This document shows, one piece after another, positions 46,747 to 58,205 of a stretch of 64,000 nucleotides of DNA (position 1 is its first letter; the number at the start of each line of letters is the position of its first letter). The stretch is from NCBI GenBank assembly GCA_020747065.1, contig JAGMVK010000003.1, positions 2,232,001 to 2,296,000 on the forward strand, written 5' to 3'. Source of the DNA: Cadophora sp. MPI-SDFR-AT-0126. Its lineage: Eukaryota; Ascomycota; Leotiomycetes; Helotiales; Ploettnerulaceae. The notes beneath the pieces were generated by a model. It was not told where the DNA came from, ran no database searches, and worked only from the letters and a program-made list of their open reading frames with translations. The translations under genes and the position numbers were made by a program.

Positions 46747-47760
46747 ATGGCTACTGGTGTCGGTGTTTCGAGCTGCTGTTTGTCTGGGAAGGTCCACGAC
46801 GGCACCCCAACCGGCTCAGTCACCACTGTTAACGACTTACAAACTTATGTTGCAGCTCCAAAAGATGGCTCCAAGGCCAAGACAATTGTGTTTCTGGTAG
46901 ACAGTAAGGATTGTTGTAACTTTTGACTTTGCTGGAGACTTTAATAACCTCTCCTTTAGTATTCGGGTGGGAGTTCAAAAACGTCCGGCTTCTTGCAGAC
47001 AATTACGCGAAAGCTGGCTTTTATTGCTACATTCCAGGTATGCTTATTCGACTTGAAGCAGTCGACTTGGTCTTTGTAAGACTTGAGGTGCCTGGAGTCC
47101 AGATCTCATTGTCACCAACAGAATTCTTGACACCCGAATTCCGCCAAAGCAATTGTCATCTTCATGCTAATCAACCAGGTAGATGTTCACCAAGGAGACT
47201 CCCTTCCGCTGGATTTTCTAAATTCTGTTGAACCTCCACTCAAGGTGCGCGAGCAGCTCTCGGTGATTGACAAGACCAAGGCCACGGCCGCTGTTGGAAC
47301 CACCCTTCCACCATGGTTGCTCAAGCACCGCGAGGCAGTATCGAAACCTTTGATCGAGTCGTTCATCAATACAGTCCGTCAAATTCCAGGTACGGGAAAA
47401 GTTGGAGCGATTGGCTTCTGCTGGGGCGGTCGCTACGCAATTCTCGCAGCTCACGACATTGTTGATGCCTCGTATGCATGCCACCCGTCGCTTGTCGCCG
47501 TTCCAGGTGACTTCGATGGGGTCTCAAAGCCTCTGTCGCTGGCTGTGGGCGACTCAGACTCTCTCCTCGACAAAAGCACTATTGGCCAAATTCAAGACAT
47601 TATGGCGAAGAAGACAGATTTACCCCATGAGCTGAGAATCTACGAAGATCAAGTTCATGGGTTTTCGCTCAGAGGTGACTGGTCTTCAGAGAAGGACAAG
47701 AAGGCTATGGATGATGCTGAGAAGCAAGGCGTCGATTGGTTCACCAAGTACCTGGCCTAG
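46747..47760 (+). CDS. Dienelactone hydrolase family protein
   Basis: Alpha/beta hydrolase of the dienelactone hydrolase family. Exons 46747-46903, 46960-47037 and 47183-47760 give 270 aa, the normal fungal length. The catalytic Cys is in GFCWGGR (about residue 156), Asp in GDSDSLLD (about 205) and His in QVHGF (about 236). IVFLVDIFGWEFKNVRLLAD is the typical N-terminal strand-turn-helix. The second intron is 145 bp; its acceptor is taken as GGTAG just before ATGTTCACC because only this restores the family sequence YIPDVHQGDSLP. Family members cleave lactones in aromatic degradation or act as general carboxylesterases; the substrate cannot be read from sequence. No signal peptide, so cytosolic. 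Confidence 0.9.
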
Positions 47761-48562
47761 ATGGTCCCTGATTGACGAGTAGCCTCGGATGTCTGACGGT
47801 AGAGTCGCATAGATGGAGAGCTCTAGACTTCATACGCAACAATTTCTAGCACATGTCAACACTTGCTGTCTGATTTCACTCTCATGAAATCATCGCGGAC
47901 GCTATTTCGCCAATATCCATCGTGAACAACCTCTGTCATTAATTCGGTAATATCAGCACATTTATAATGTCATATTAAATTTTCCGTCAATATCCCAGCT
48001 CCATAAATATGGCTTACGACCAGACTCGCTGATCCTGTGCACTTAGAAACCCACCGGCACAGAAGTCTCAAGCCCTCGTACGATGTTGTTATTGAAGGTT
48101 TGATCTAGCGCAACTTAGTTCGTCCGGTCCCTGTAGCTACTTTAAATCCGTTGCGGTAAACCAAGTGCCGCGAAATTGGGCCAATGAAAGTGCATCAACT
48201 CGAAGCTAATATTTCGATGATATTCCGGAGACGATCTGATCCGCGTGAGCTAAGACAAATCTGCATTCCCTGGGCGTTAGGGGTCATGCTTCCCCGTTGC
48301 CTATGAGGATGCAAAATTGATAATAATATCCGACAGACTTTTCATCGTTGTTATTTGCATGGGATGTCCTGTCGAACGCCTTGAGATTGATTTTTGTTTT
48401 GCTTCTGAATTCTGAAGCTGCGCTGTGTCCACCGTTGCGAAAGTTTAATTCTCCTTGGAAGCCTCTCGCGAATCCCCAGGCTTTTGCTCGACCGTCTTCC
48501 ACTCACCTCCGTCAACATTTTCTTCTAGAGCGATCATTTAGAACATAAATATTCAAGCAATA
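47761..48562. other. Intergenic region
   Basis: About 800 bp, AT-rich in part. No gene recognised. Confidence 0.5.
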
Positions 48563-50164
48563 ATGGGCGTGCTCAGCCTTTTCTGGAACATTGCTGTTCT
48601 TTGCATCTTCCTTCTAATTGGCGTCAACGCTCAGAGCGGTCCACTCGCACCGGCCAGCAAAGAATCTGCTCCCAACCCAATCGCAGATACTTATCCCAAT
48701 GGAATCACTGGCACATTCAACAGTACTCTATTTGTAAGTAACAATAAATTGTCTTCGAATCTTGAATTGTCTTTCTAATATCGCTTCTTCTGACAGGTTG
48801 TCCCTATCCCGTACAAGCTTGCTCGATCTCTCATTCCGAAGGAATGGAATATCAACAAAAAGGCTTACCGCGAGCGTATGTATTTTATCCTTGGGTTCCC
48901 AATTATTCAAAATCTTGTAGTTCAATGAGCTCTAGAATGGTTTTCACATAATCTTCCGTGGCATAGCGAGAGCATTTCCAGAATATGTGAGGCTGACTTC
49001 CAGCTTGACAGTCCTTCCCGGCTTTCCCAAAGACTCTTATCCTGTACGTCATATCTAGTCTTATATATTACAAACTTTCTGACATTATAAAAGCTCGTGA
49101 TTCGTTCTGGGGTTGATCACGATGTTGGACTTAAGGCTATAGACTTTAAAGTGGACGATTTCCAGGTAGCTGGCATTCTCAGTGTGCATATCCAATCATC
49201 TGACACCAAAGGCAGACCGTTCATACCTTCTTTCCATTCGTGGATCTTTTCAACGATGGGTACTCCAGCTATACTTACAACAAGTACCTCCTGATCACCG
49301 AAACAAACCTTCTGGGCATAGGTGAGCCGCTTCTCCAATATCACCATTATCTCTAGACATGCCAAGACGAATCGTGTGCTGATGTGGCTCACAGGCGCTC
49401 TCCCAGAGTATGGGACAACCCCAGTCCCGGCCACTTTCAGTCCAAATCTCGAGGCTTATGGGTATTCCGGAGACGCTTCGTGCCCTGGAGAGAGATACTT
49501 CAACGCTTACAGCGCGCTTGAGCCTCCTCCCAAGCCGACTGTCGCAATCAAGTTCAAGGATATCGGCATCGTTGCCCCATGGCACATGAACTTGTAAGTT
49601 GTCCAAGTTGTGGCGTCCCTGATGCTTCGAAGGCTAACATGTGTTTTAGTTACATTAATACCACCAACCAAGTTCGTCCCCTTCTTCCTCGTGAATTGAT
49701 TTGCAAGCTTTTGAGATCTGAGTCTGGCTTGGCTCTACGAGATTCTCTTGTACAGTGCATAACTAACTCCGCAACTAGCCAATTATGACCGACGGCAAAT
49801 TATGTGACAACCAAATCTTCTTTTAGTGCGTTCCCTGTCACCCTTCCGTCTGATGGATCAATCTGCGTTTATAAAGATCCGTGCTGACAGCGAGCTTTTC
49901 ATCAGCAATACATCTCTATCTAATGGTTTCAACGCCCCTCGTGGAGTGAGGGGATCAGTCACCTTGAGCGCCCCTCTGCTGCCTGAAGACACGAGTTTTA
50001 ACGACGTCTTTGGGGTTCGAGTCGATACAGCATTCCTTGAGATCCCCTCAGTGCCATGTGCCGAATTGCAAGGGTACCATGGAACTGGACCAGGCGATCG
50101 TGGAACTGCTGGTAGTAAATCAGCACGGACTGGCTTGGATTTGGGATACATGCTTTCCAAATGA
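48563..50164 (+). CDS. Secreted or membrane-attached protein, acetoacetate decarboxylase-like fold suspected
   Basis: Nine exons: 48563-48733, 48797-48875, 49012-49043, 49094-49165, 49216-49321, 49395-49593, 49650-49671, 49779-49825 and 49891-50164, giving 333 aa. Each junction keeps frame and rebuilds a plausible sequence (for example YRE-LLPGFPKDSYP, DDFQ-TVHTFFPFVDLF, LLGI-GALPEYGTT, CDNQIFFY-ELFISNTSL). A signal peptide (WNIAVLCIFLLIGVNAQ) comes first. The motif TGTFNSTLFVVPIPYKLARSLIP, read in two halves, and DGYSSYTYNKYLL belong to a widespread fungal secreted family of unknown function that I suspect has an acetoacetate decarboxylase-like barrel. N-glycosylation sites (NST, NTT, NTS) are frequent. 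Intron density is the highest in the window, and the last exon's end is uncertain. Confidence 0.72.
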
Positions 50165-50837
50165 CCAAGCAAGGCATTATAGGCCAGGTGAATCTATTCG
50201 CTCTTCAACGTGGCTCTTACGCTCCTGCGACGTGCTGGTCAGTATTGGCAGAAATCAAATCAAGAACCGCATTTAAGTGCAGAATTTCCGCTGCAAATTT
50301 TGGGTGACGTTTTGTTTGCTCATCTCAACTTTACTGGTCTCTGTCTAAACTGCCGGCAAGGCAAAAATTCAATCACTGACTGATGCAATGTCTAGTGCTT
50401 AAGGTGAACTGTTTAGAAGTATGGGCACCGTCCAACAAAGCGTTTCTATAGATTTACCTACGTCCTAATACAGCATACTTCTTCAATGACGGAAGCCAGC
50501 AGGGAACGTCCGACCAGACTTTGGCCTGTTTGCTTAGAACTTCCTCGCTTAGCGTTACCGGGGATACCTCTCAAGTGTTTTGGTCAATTCTGGAGACTAT
50601 TATCCTCAGAAACCAGGCTTGTAAGTAGCTTGAATTGCTACTTAGGACGCTAGCGTGAATTTCGCTTCATTCGAGGTCGTTGTAATCTTCGAATTTTGTT
50701 GGCAGTCCTCACCAAACGGTTATTTGCACTCGAAATCGTGTGAAGCACCACAATCACAAACCAGCCCCTTCACTCAACCGCCCTTCATCCATTCAAGGCA
50801 GCCCAACAAAAGCAAACCTCATCTTCAAGCTGCAAGA
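50165..50837. other. Intergenic region
   Basis: Lies between the secreted-protein gene and the second 2EXR gene. An in-frame extension upstream of 50838 (from 50655) lacks coding character and is read as 5' leader. Confidence 0.5.
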
Positions 50838-52928
50838 ATGACGCACCTGAACCAGACTGATGGACTTGAGGACCCTTTCACAGGACCTCGAACTGCTTCG
50901 ACGCGTTCCTCGCGCACCGCCGCTGTCCGCGCGCGTGGCCAGCAAACAATGTCTGCCCTCAGCCAGACTTTGTCTTCGCGACTGAACAGTGCGAAGGCTC
51001 AAAGTGCCCCTGCTCAAGACCACAAGGCTTCTTCCGATTTTCCTCCCTGTCCTCGATCACCTGTTGCGATCAACCCTGTTGAACGGAGTGGTAGCTCAAT
51101 GGTCCCAAGCCTCAACGTCACCTTGGGAGCTCGACCAACGGCACCCATCAGAAGCTTTTCTGCCAGTCAACCACCCTCAAGCAGGACAAATGTCAGTGAT
51201 ACTCATGGTGCACTCCGCGGAAGCGCTTCGAGCCTTTCGACTTCCTCCAGCCCCGTCAACAGCAACACAGCTCAGATGGGACCTCAGAGAAGCATATCAG
51301 GTCCCTCCGAAGTCTCAAGTCAGCCTTCTCTTCGGTCCAATGTTCGAAAGAGTTCGATTGCAATTAATCAACCCGCACCAGATGGTGTGACACAACCAGC
51401 GGCTCCAGTGGCTCGCCCAAGACCGTCAACCAACGTAATCGCACAATGTCCCTCAAGCTCTCCAACCTCTCAACGTGGTCCAGGCTCAGAAACTCCTACC
51501 AGGATGCTTGCACAAGGACAGAGCTCGTCTCCGGTACCGACAGTCGCTGCTGTACATGAAATGCCGCCACTACCAGCGGGTCGCGTCCCGTACTTGAAGG
51601 GATTCACTGTCTTCCCCAACCTCCCCACTGAGTTGCAACAAGAAATTGTAAGTCAGCATATCCTTTCAACATCAATGTGTAGGTACGTCTCATGGAAGTT
51701 TTAATACTGACCGTGAATACAGTGGTCGATCGCTATCGCTGTTCAGTACCACAAGGAGAAGAGATTCTTGCGCGTTGCCCCCGATCCCAAGACCCTCGAT
51801 CGGACTGACGATGATGCTGAAGTTGCCCAACTCCGCATCATCGCTGATATTCATCGTCGTCCGCGTCTCGTCCCAAGCTTGCTACACGTTTGCCAGTATA
51901 CGCGCAATGAGGCCATCAAGGGTTACGAGCTTTGGGGCTGTGCGGATCCAATCACCTACGAGAAGAACCACGCCATGGTATATGTGAAGGTCGATATTGA
52001 CACGTTCTTCTTCGGTGATGCAGACCTGGTAAGTAATGAGACGCCTTGGATTTGTCCCATCTACTTACATCCTAATTCTTTCTTGAATAAAGTATTTGTT
52101 CTTGGTACATATCTCAGTGCTGACATTTGTAGGGCGATTTCTGGGTCTTCCACACTTTCTTGAAAGAGAGCGAGCCCGAGAATGTAACTGCCGATGACAC
52201 CGGTAGAGGTAACTTCATTGATCAGATTGGTTGGATTAAGCATTTCACCATTGATTATGAGCTATGGGCTCAGAGTAGGTACCCCAAACTTCTGTTCAAC
52301 CCAAATCTCTACTTAGAGCCGGCTGGAGAGCCCAATACACAAATGAATACTGACTTGCCGCAGTGCTAGAGTACGAGCAATTGTGGCTAGCCAACCTCCA
52401 CTCGGCCAATCAAATCACTGTTGCCATCCGGAATCCCAATCACGAGCAGTTCAGCAAGGACTATGCTCTTTCACATGTGACGACCATTGTCCCACATACC
52501 TTCCAAGATGAAGCTGCACAGATCACTTTGGTGAGTCGTCTTCTCGAATTCTCTACCTCCAAGTCCCACAACAGCTGCCAAATGACAGACACTAACGTTC
52601 CCAGCACATGAGCTTGAGTGCTGTCGCCGCATCGAGACACGAGCTTCGCAACTTGAACTGGCCTGAGAGCGGACACCTGGACCTGAACGTTCGGACTTTG
52701 TCAGCGGGTAACGCCACTGGAAACACTCCCGAGGACGAGTCTTATCTCGAGGATGTTTTGATGTAAGCTCCTGTTTTCTCTCCAGTTGTATGCCAAGCTG
52801 ACTTCCGCAGTGAGGGTAACCGACGCGGGCTCGTTTCTGACCAGTACCTCGAAGCTCGACTGGCAATGATCCACGCGAATCAAGCTCCCCAACCACCTCC
52901 AGCACCAGTCCCAACTCAAAACAACTGA
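50838..52928 (+). CDS. 2EXR-domain protein with long disordered N-terminus
   Basis: Exons 50838-51647, 51723-52028, 52133-52274, 52364-52530, 52605-52762 and 52811-52928 give 566 aa. The first 250 residues are Ser/Thr/Pro-rich and lack hydrophobic cores. The 2EXR signature FTVFPNLPTELQQEI-WSIAI spans the first splice junction. A conserved block follows: RLVPSLLHVCQYTRNEAIKGYELWG, YVKVDIDTFFFGD, WVFHTFLKE, and IGWIKHFTIDYELWAQ. The C-terminus is Pro/Gln-rich. Molecular role unknown; family members are thought to mediate protein contacts. Start is the first ATG after an in-frame region of leader composition. Same family as the gene at 24741-26150, but intron positions and lengths differ, so not a recent tandem copy. 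Confidence 0.87.
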
Positions 52929-53515
52929 TGGATGCGGTGGCTTTGTAGACGTACATCGAGTAAGGGATTTTGGCTTGGCCATCGATGATGTGTCTTCTGA
53001 CGCAGAATGATGGACTTGTCTATACGGCTGTGGGAGACAGTCGGTTCTTTCCGATTCTTTTAAAAATGGCTAATGATTAATGTGGGAGTAGCGAATTGTT
53101 TTCTATACGCATGATTTTCGAAACAGAATGATCTTTTTGATGGAAGTCGTGACAGACTTGACAGCTTGTTGGAGTGAGGTAATTCGCCTGTCCTTCTTGT
53201 ACGATCATACCAAGGCACAGCACCAAATGTACATACAGTAAATTGAAACTCAAAGTAATGTGTATGTGAAAGTAAAGCTTGAGACTCTCGCGATGGAGTC
53301 AAAAATTTAAGTGTAGGTTGTGCCATAGTTTGAAGCACGTGTGCCCAGTGAGACGGAACCCGTAAGCGATGATGACCAATCTATTGATTTCTCAGCACTC
53401 AAGTTTAAGTTCAGCAACTTCACATCTATGTATGATATCTGAAATTCAGGAATGATTTGGCCATACTTGATGCTCAAGGCACTATTATTGATTTAGCCTG
53501 GCAGGGATATGAAAG
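52929..53515. other. Intergenic region
   Basis: About 590 bp between the second 2EXR gene and the bZIP gene. No gene recognised. Confidence 0.5.
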
Positions 53516-55300
53516 ATGGATTCATCAATTCCGTCTCGATCGAGGCCGAAGCGCCAAGACCAAGAGCCCGATCAACAACCACGAAAGAAGGCACGAGGGA
53601 GGCCTTTAAAGAATTCGGACGATTCTAATGTACCAGAAGTCTGTTACTCCCATTATTAAATACCTCTACTAATTTTTGGGATAACTTTCGCGGCGCTCTA
53701 ACTTCACCCACTAGAGGTAACCTTGACTAATTGCCAACAGGAACGAAGAGCACAAATTCGACGAGCCCAGGAGGCGTTCCGTCTCCGCAAGTTGGCTGCA
53801 ACAAAATCTTTGGAGACTAAAGTCAAATCTCTCGAAGCCTGTGTTCAAGACATGAGCACCATCTTGGTCGACTTGAGCGATTCCTTGATCCGATCAGATA
53901 TCTTGCATCAGGATCCAGCAGTTGGCCAGAGCCTCGTCGCGGCAACTTCTAAATTCATTACATTGGCAAAAGATGCAATGGACGAGTCAGATAATAGTGC
54001 AGATCCTGGGCCCCCTTCGGTAGCAAAGTTCTCAGACAGAGAAACAAACACAACTCAACTGCAACCTACTTCTGGCGAAGCTTTAATGCCGTTTCAGAAT
54101 CAGAGAATGTCTCCAGTGGCTCCAACATCGAGGATTTCAATGCTAGAGGACTTCAATCCTGTTCCAGCAAGTCTTCTGGAGAACGAAGTATTTGGAAATG
54201 GCTGGTTTGGCCTACAGCCCGAAATGCTGTCGCAATTGTCGCCAAAGAATGGTGACTTGGACAGGTTGGACAGCTCTTTTGGTGTGAAGTTGCTTCAGAC
54301 AACTCTCAGCATTGCGTATGATTATCTCATGGACGAAAGTGGTTCTCACCACGACACAATAATGCATATATATGGGTTCGCCCTCATGTATCACACGAAG
54401 CAAGAGTAAGTGGTGTTTCATGTTGTGACGTCTCTTCTGCCTCGCTAAATTCATGTTTTTAGACTACTCTTCAACCTTCGGTGGTTCCTTGGTCCTGGTA
54501 TTCGCGCATTACGAGCACTTGGACGAGCCGTCTTCGGATTCCACTCATCGTTGTCATTGCAGTACCTCAATGCCATCAGTTCAGACGTAAAACCAAAGAT
54601 TCTCAATCCTTTAGTTGATGCGCTGGCTCTTGTCGAGGCCCAGAAGAAATACCCTACTATCCAGTACCTGAATGCTTTTGATGTTGAGAATTACATAATC
54701 AGCAAAGGTGCTTTCTACATAGGTCAAGATATCGTCCGCTTGAAGATTTCGGATGACGATCGACTTGGTTCGGAGTGGCCAGGGAACACCCCCAATTTGT
54801 ACAACACCAATAGGACCACTTTGCTGGATGAGATGCCCGGCTACCTGCCAACAACGGCTGAGGATTTCCCCTCTGCACTTGAGTTCTCCTCTATTAGCAC
54901 CTTCCCACCCGAGTCCAGTGTATCAACCAACTCTTCCAATGACTGGAATGGAAGGTCGAACTTCGACAGTGACACGCAGGACCAAATTGGCCGTAAGGAT
55001 ACAAGCCTGAAGGACATACATCAGACCATTCCTATACGCGGCAATGTTCGAACACTCAGTGTTCCTGTGTTGCTGCAGAATCTGGCAAAAAGATCACAGT
55101 GAGTCCCTCCGGTGATGGCGTGCTGCCTGCATTGCAAACTCTTCCCAAAGCATACTTTATAAATTCACTACCTACTGCCTCTCACGCCCACAATTACTAA
55201 ATCATTGCCCTACAGGTGCCTAGGAACGGGACCTGGCTATCCAACTAGTACTGTAGACCTAGCGATTGAGCTTGCCACTGTTGATTATTCACTCTACTGA
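53516..55300 (+). CDS. bZIP transcription factor, AP-1-like with DUF3425-type C-terminus
   Basis: Exons 53516-53629, 53741-54405, 54463-55098 and 55216-55300 give 499 aa. The basic region is assembled across the first splice: a basic segment (PRKKARGRPLKN) then ERRAQIRRAQEAFRLRK, matching the N-x2-AQ-x2-FR style of fungal AP-1-like factors. A short leucine-type zipper follows (LETKVKSLEACVQDMSTIL). The C-terminal half contains FNLRWFLGPGIRALRALGRAVFGFHSS in two blocks and AFDVENYIISKGAFYIG, which resemble the DUF3425 part of many fungal bZIP proteins. The last exon adds GTGPGYPTSTVDLAIELAT. Targets unknown; nuclear. Confidence 0.85.
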
Positions 55301-57219
55301 CCGGGCTTCCATGATGAGCTATTGGGGCTATCAGCATGTGCTGCTGTGATAGGTAATCAGGGTGGAAAAGGCGAAGCGTTTCTTGTTTCGCTAGTTGTTG
55401 GATTGCAGCGCTGGCTTTTGGTCAATTGGGTATCAATCTGGCGGGAGTTTGAAAGGAGTTATATTTGCAACTTCTCTTGTAGAGTCCCATATGCAAGTAT
55501 TATTTTTGTTTACCACTTTTGTGAGCCGTGACACGGCCATGTGTAAATCTTAGATACAAGACGGCAGTGTGCATCTTTTCAATCTAGAACGGACTGGATT
55601 CCACTGGGCACACCCAGTCAATAAGTGGAAGATCTGTAATAAAACCAATTTTGAGCCTCTGAACGGATCAAATAGGAGGAAGTCGTCTTTGCTGCATTCT
55701 CAGGATTATGGTAGTTTGGGAATGTACTAGAAACCATATTTCCCACCAAGACACCATGAGTTGCTAACGGCTTGTTTTTTTCTCGACATCGAAGTCTAAT
55801 TATCATCCAAACTCAGTCTTAAGCCACAATTCTGCGACGTGCAACAGAGTTACAGAACGTGGAAAATAATTGACGTGGAGGTGTGACTGCGCCAGGAAAG
55901 TGGAACCCTGCGATTACCCCTTTTCCCTCGCCTAAAGGACGTGTCATATCAACATGGCAGTGGAATATAACTCTGCGTCAGTGCTCAAAGTTTATCTTCG
56001 TGGACCACTCTGGAAAGTCATTGTAGACTTGAAATTTTCTTTCATGTTGTGGCCATTTGGCAGCCATTTTATCCTCGCTGCTAAACATGACTATTCTTTC
56101 TGGAGCGAGTCATCTGCGTGCATGCTGACTTGTCCCCGGCATTTGGGCATGGCGACGCAAGTAAGTCGAAAGTGAAAGCACTACGTCAGGAAACGAGCAA
56201 TAGGCGTTTTGGTTCCCGTGTGGAAAAAATCAGCCATTGCTTGCTTGTAAGCGGCGATGTAGCCGGCAACGGAAAGTTGAGGTCTTTGGACCTGGCTGTT
56301 TTGATGACACCAGACCTCCGAAATCTCAAGGAAAGGTTCTCAATTAATCGAAGCGAGCTGTGTGCCAGGTCTACTGCACTACGGCAACAGCAGGTTGTAC
56401 TGCATGAAATCGGAACTCACAAAAGCAGTGTAAAGGTTGAGTGGGTGCGGAGGGGACCAGATGACTAGCGAGGATCCAAGCAAGGATAAACCGAGCTCTC
56501 CCAACTTTGCTTCCAAGTGATCAAAATTAGAGTAATATTAAATGGATCCTCACCAAATCTTCAAGACCAGATAGCCCAACTTCATGTTAAAGGATTAAAT
56601 TCGGGATTCCCAGCTCGGGCATTCGGAATTGAGGAGCATTTCGACTACACGTGATGTCAAATCATCCGGATGTGCGCCAAATCACGATTTGTCCTGTCAT
56701 CACGCTAGTGACACATAGCCTTCCGGATCCCTTCAACTTTTATATAATAGCAACCTCCTTCCATTCCTGCAATTGGCTCAAAACGAATTAAGGTCATAAG
56801 AAGCCATTCTGGTTGGCTGGATGGAGATGGTAGCTAGGTCACGAATTTGGCGGGAGGCGCTACTATTTGGCCCTACCCCGGATTTTGCTACAGGGACAGG
56901 AGCCGCTTTGCCTGAGTCGGCGGTGATGGCATGGGATTTGTCTACACCTTGCCGGAATACCTGTGCTTTGTGTGACCTAGGTCCGGAGATGCTCAATCCT
57001 TTTGTCATTGTTGCGTCAAGTTGCGTTTGTTACCTCCAAATACTCGGGTTTAGGGAGGTTTGAGGTTTTTCCTACTTAGCTACGAGTATGGCTTCTTTTC
57101 GTTGTTTTAGAGATTTTTCCTTTCTTTTTTCTTTACATTCAATACACCTCTCGAATTATTCATCTCGAACTGTCTCCTTCTGTTAAACTCGAAGTAAAGT
57201 CACTTCAACTACAGATTCG
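55301..57219. other. Intergenic region
   Basis: About 1.9 kb without a supported gene. The last 150 bp are T- and C-rich and read as promoter and leader of the HPP gene. Confidence 0.5.
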
Positions 57220-58205
57220 ATGAGGGGCATTTCTTCCTACAACTTCGATGTCGACAGGTACATCAACCGCATTGTACCCCGCTCGAGACTCTACCTCCTC
57301 CCGAAACCAATATCATGGTTCCTAGGGCATAGAGAGAAACCTCCGAAGCAGATCGGGAATGTCGTAACTTGGTTCTGGGCTTTCTTTGGAGCGTTCTGTG
57401 GAATTTTGGTCATCGAAGCGGTGTTTCAAACAGAGCAGTTGAAGTCTGATGGAGCTCCTATAATTATTGCCAGTTTGGTAAGTAATATGTTTCTGTCCCT
57501 GTCTATGTGCTTGGCCCAGGAAACATTACTAACAGTCTCTACTAGGGCGCTGCAGCGATATTAGAGTACAACACGGTCGACTCACCTCTATCACAACCTC
57601 GCAATGCTTTCTTCGGCCAGATTGTCTCTTCCGTGATTGGCGTCGGCATCACAAAGCTATTCAAGCTCAACTCTGATTTTGAGAATCTTCGCTGGATCGC
57701 AGGTGCTCTCTCGGTGGGTCTAGCATCAGCCGCCATGGGCATCACCAAAACAATCCACCCTCCAGCCGGCGCGACTGCTCTTCTCGCATCCACTTCGCCT
57801 GAAATTGAGAAGATCGGTTGGATGCTGGTCCCTCTAATCATACTCGGGAGTGCCTTGATGTTAGCAGTAGCGTGCATAATCAACAATATCCAGCGAACAT
57901 TCCCGATTTATTGGTGGACGCCTGTTGATTTCAACCGACCCAAGAAGGAAGATGTAGAAGGCCAGACCGAGAAGGATGGGCAGAACGAGACTGCTGAGAC
58001 GTCGAGTTTTGATGATTATATTCAGGGGAACGATGGGAGGATTGTTATTGATGGGGAGCATATTGTGATACCCAGGTGGTTGTCCATGGATGCGGAGGAG
58101 AGGCTTATGTTGGAGCTTCTGAGGCAGAAGTTGAGGGAGGGTGAAGTGTTGGAGAATATGGTGACGAGGGACACTAGCCGGACTCAGGATAATGACTCGT
58201 CGTGA
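57220..58205 (+). CDS. HPP-family integral membrane protein
   Basis: Exons 57220-57477 and 57546-58205 (phase 0) give 305 aa. Several membrane segments: VVTWFWAFFGAFCGILVIEA, APIIIASLGAAAILE, AFFGQIVSSVIGVGITKLF, WIAGALSVGLASAAMGITKT, and MLVPLIILGSALMLAVACI. The family signature HPPAGATALLA follows the fourth segment. The C-terminal 110 residues are hydrophilic and acidic, probably cytosolic. HPP proteins are bacterial, plant and fungal; a plant chloroplast member has been linked to nitrite transport, but function in fungi is open. The gene follows the bZIP gene in the same direction, 1.9 kb apart. Confidence 0.92.
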
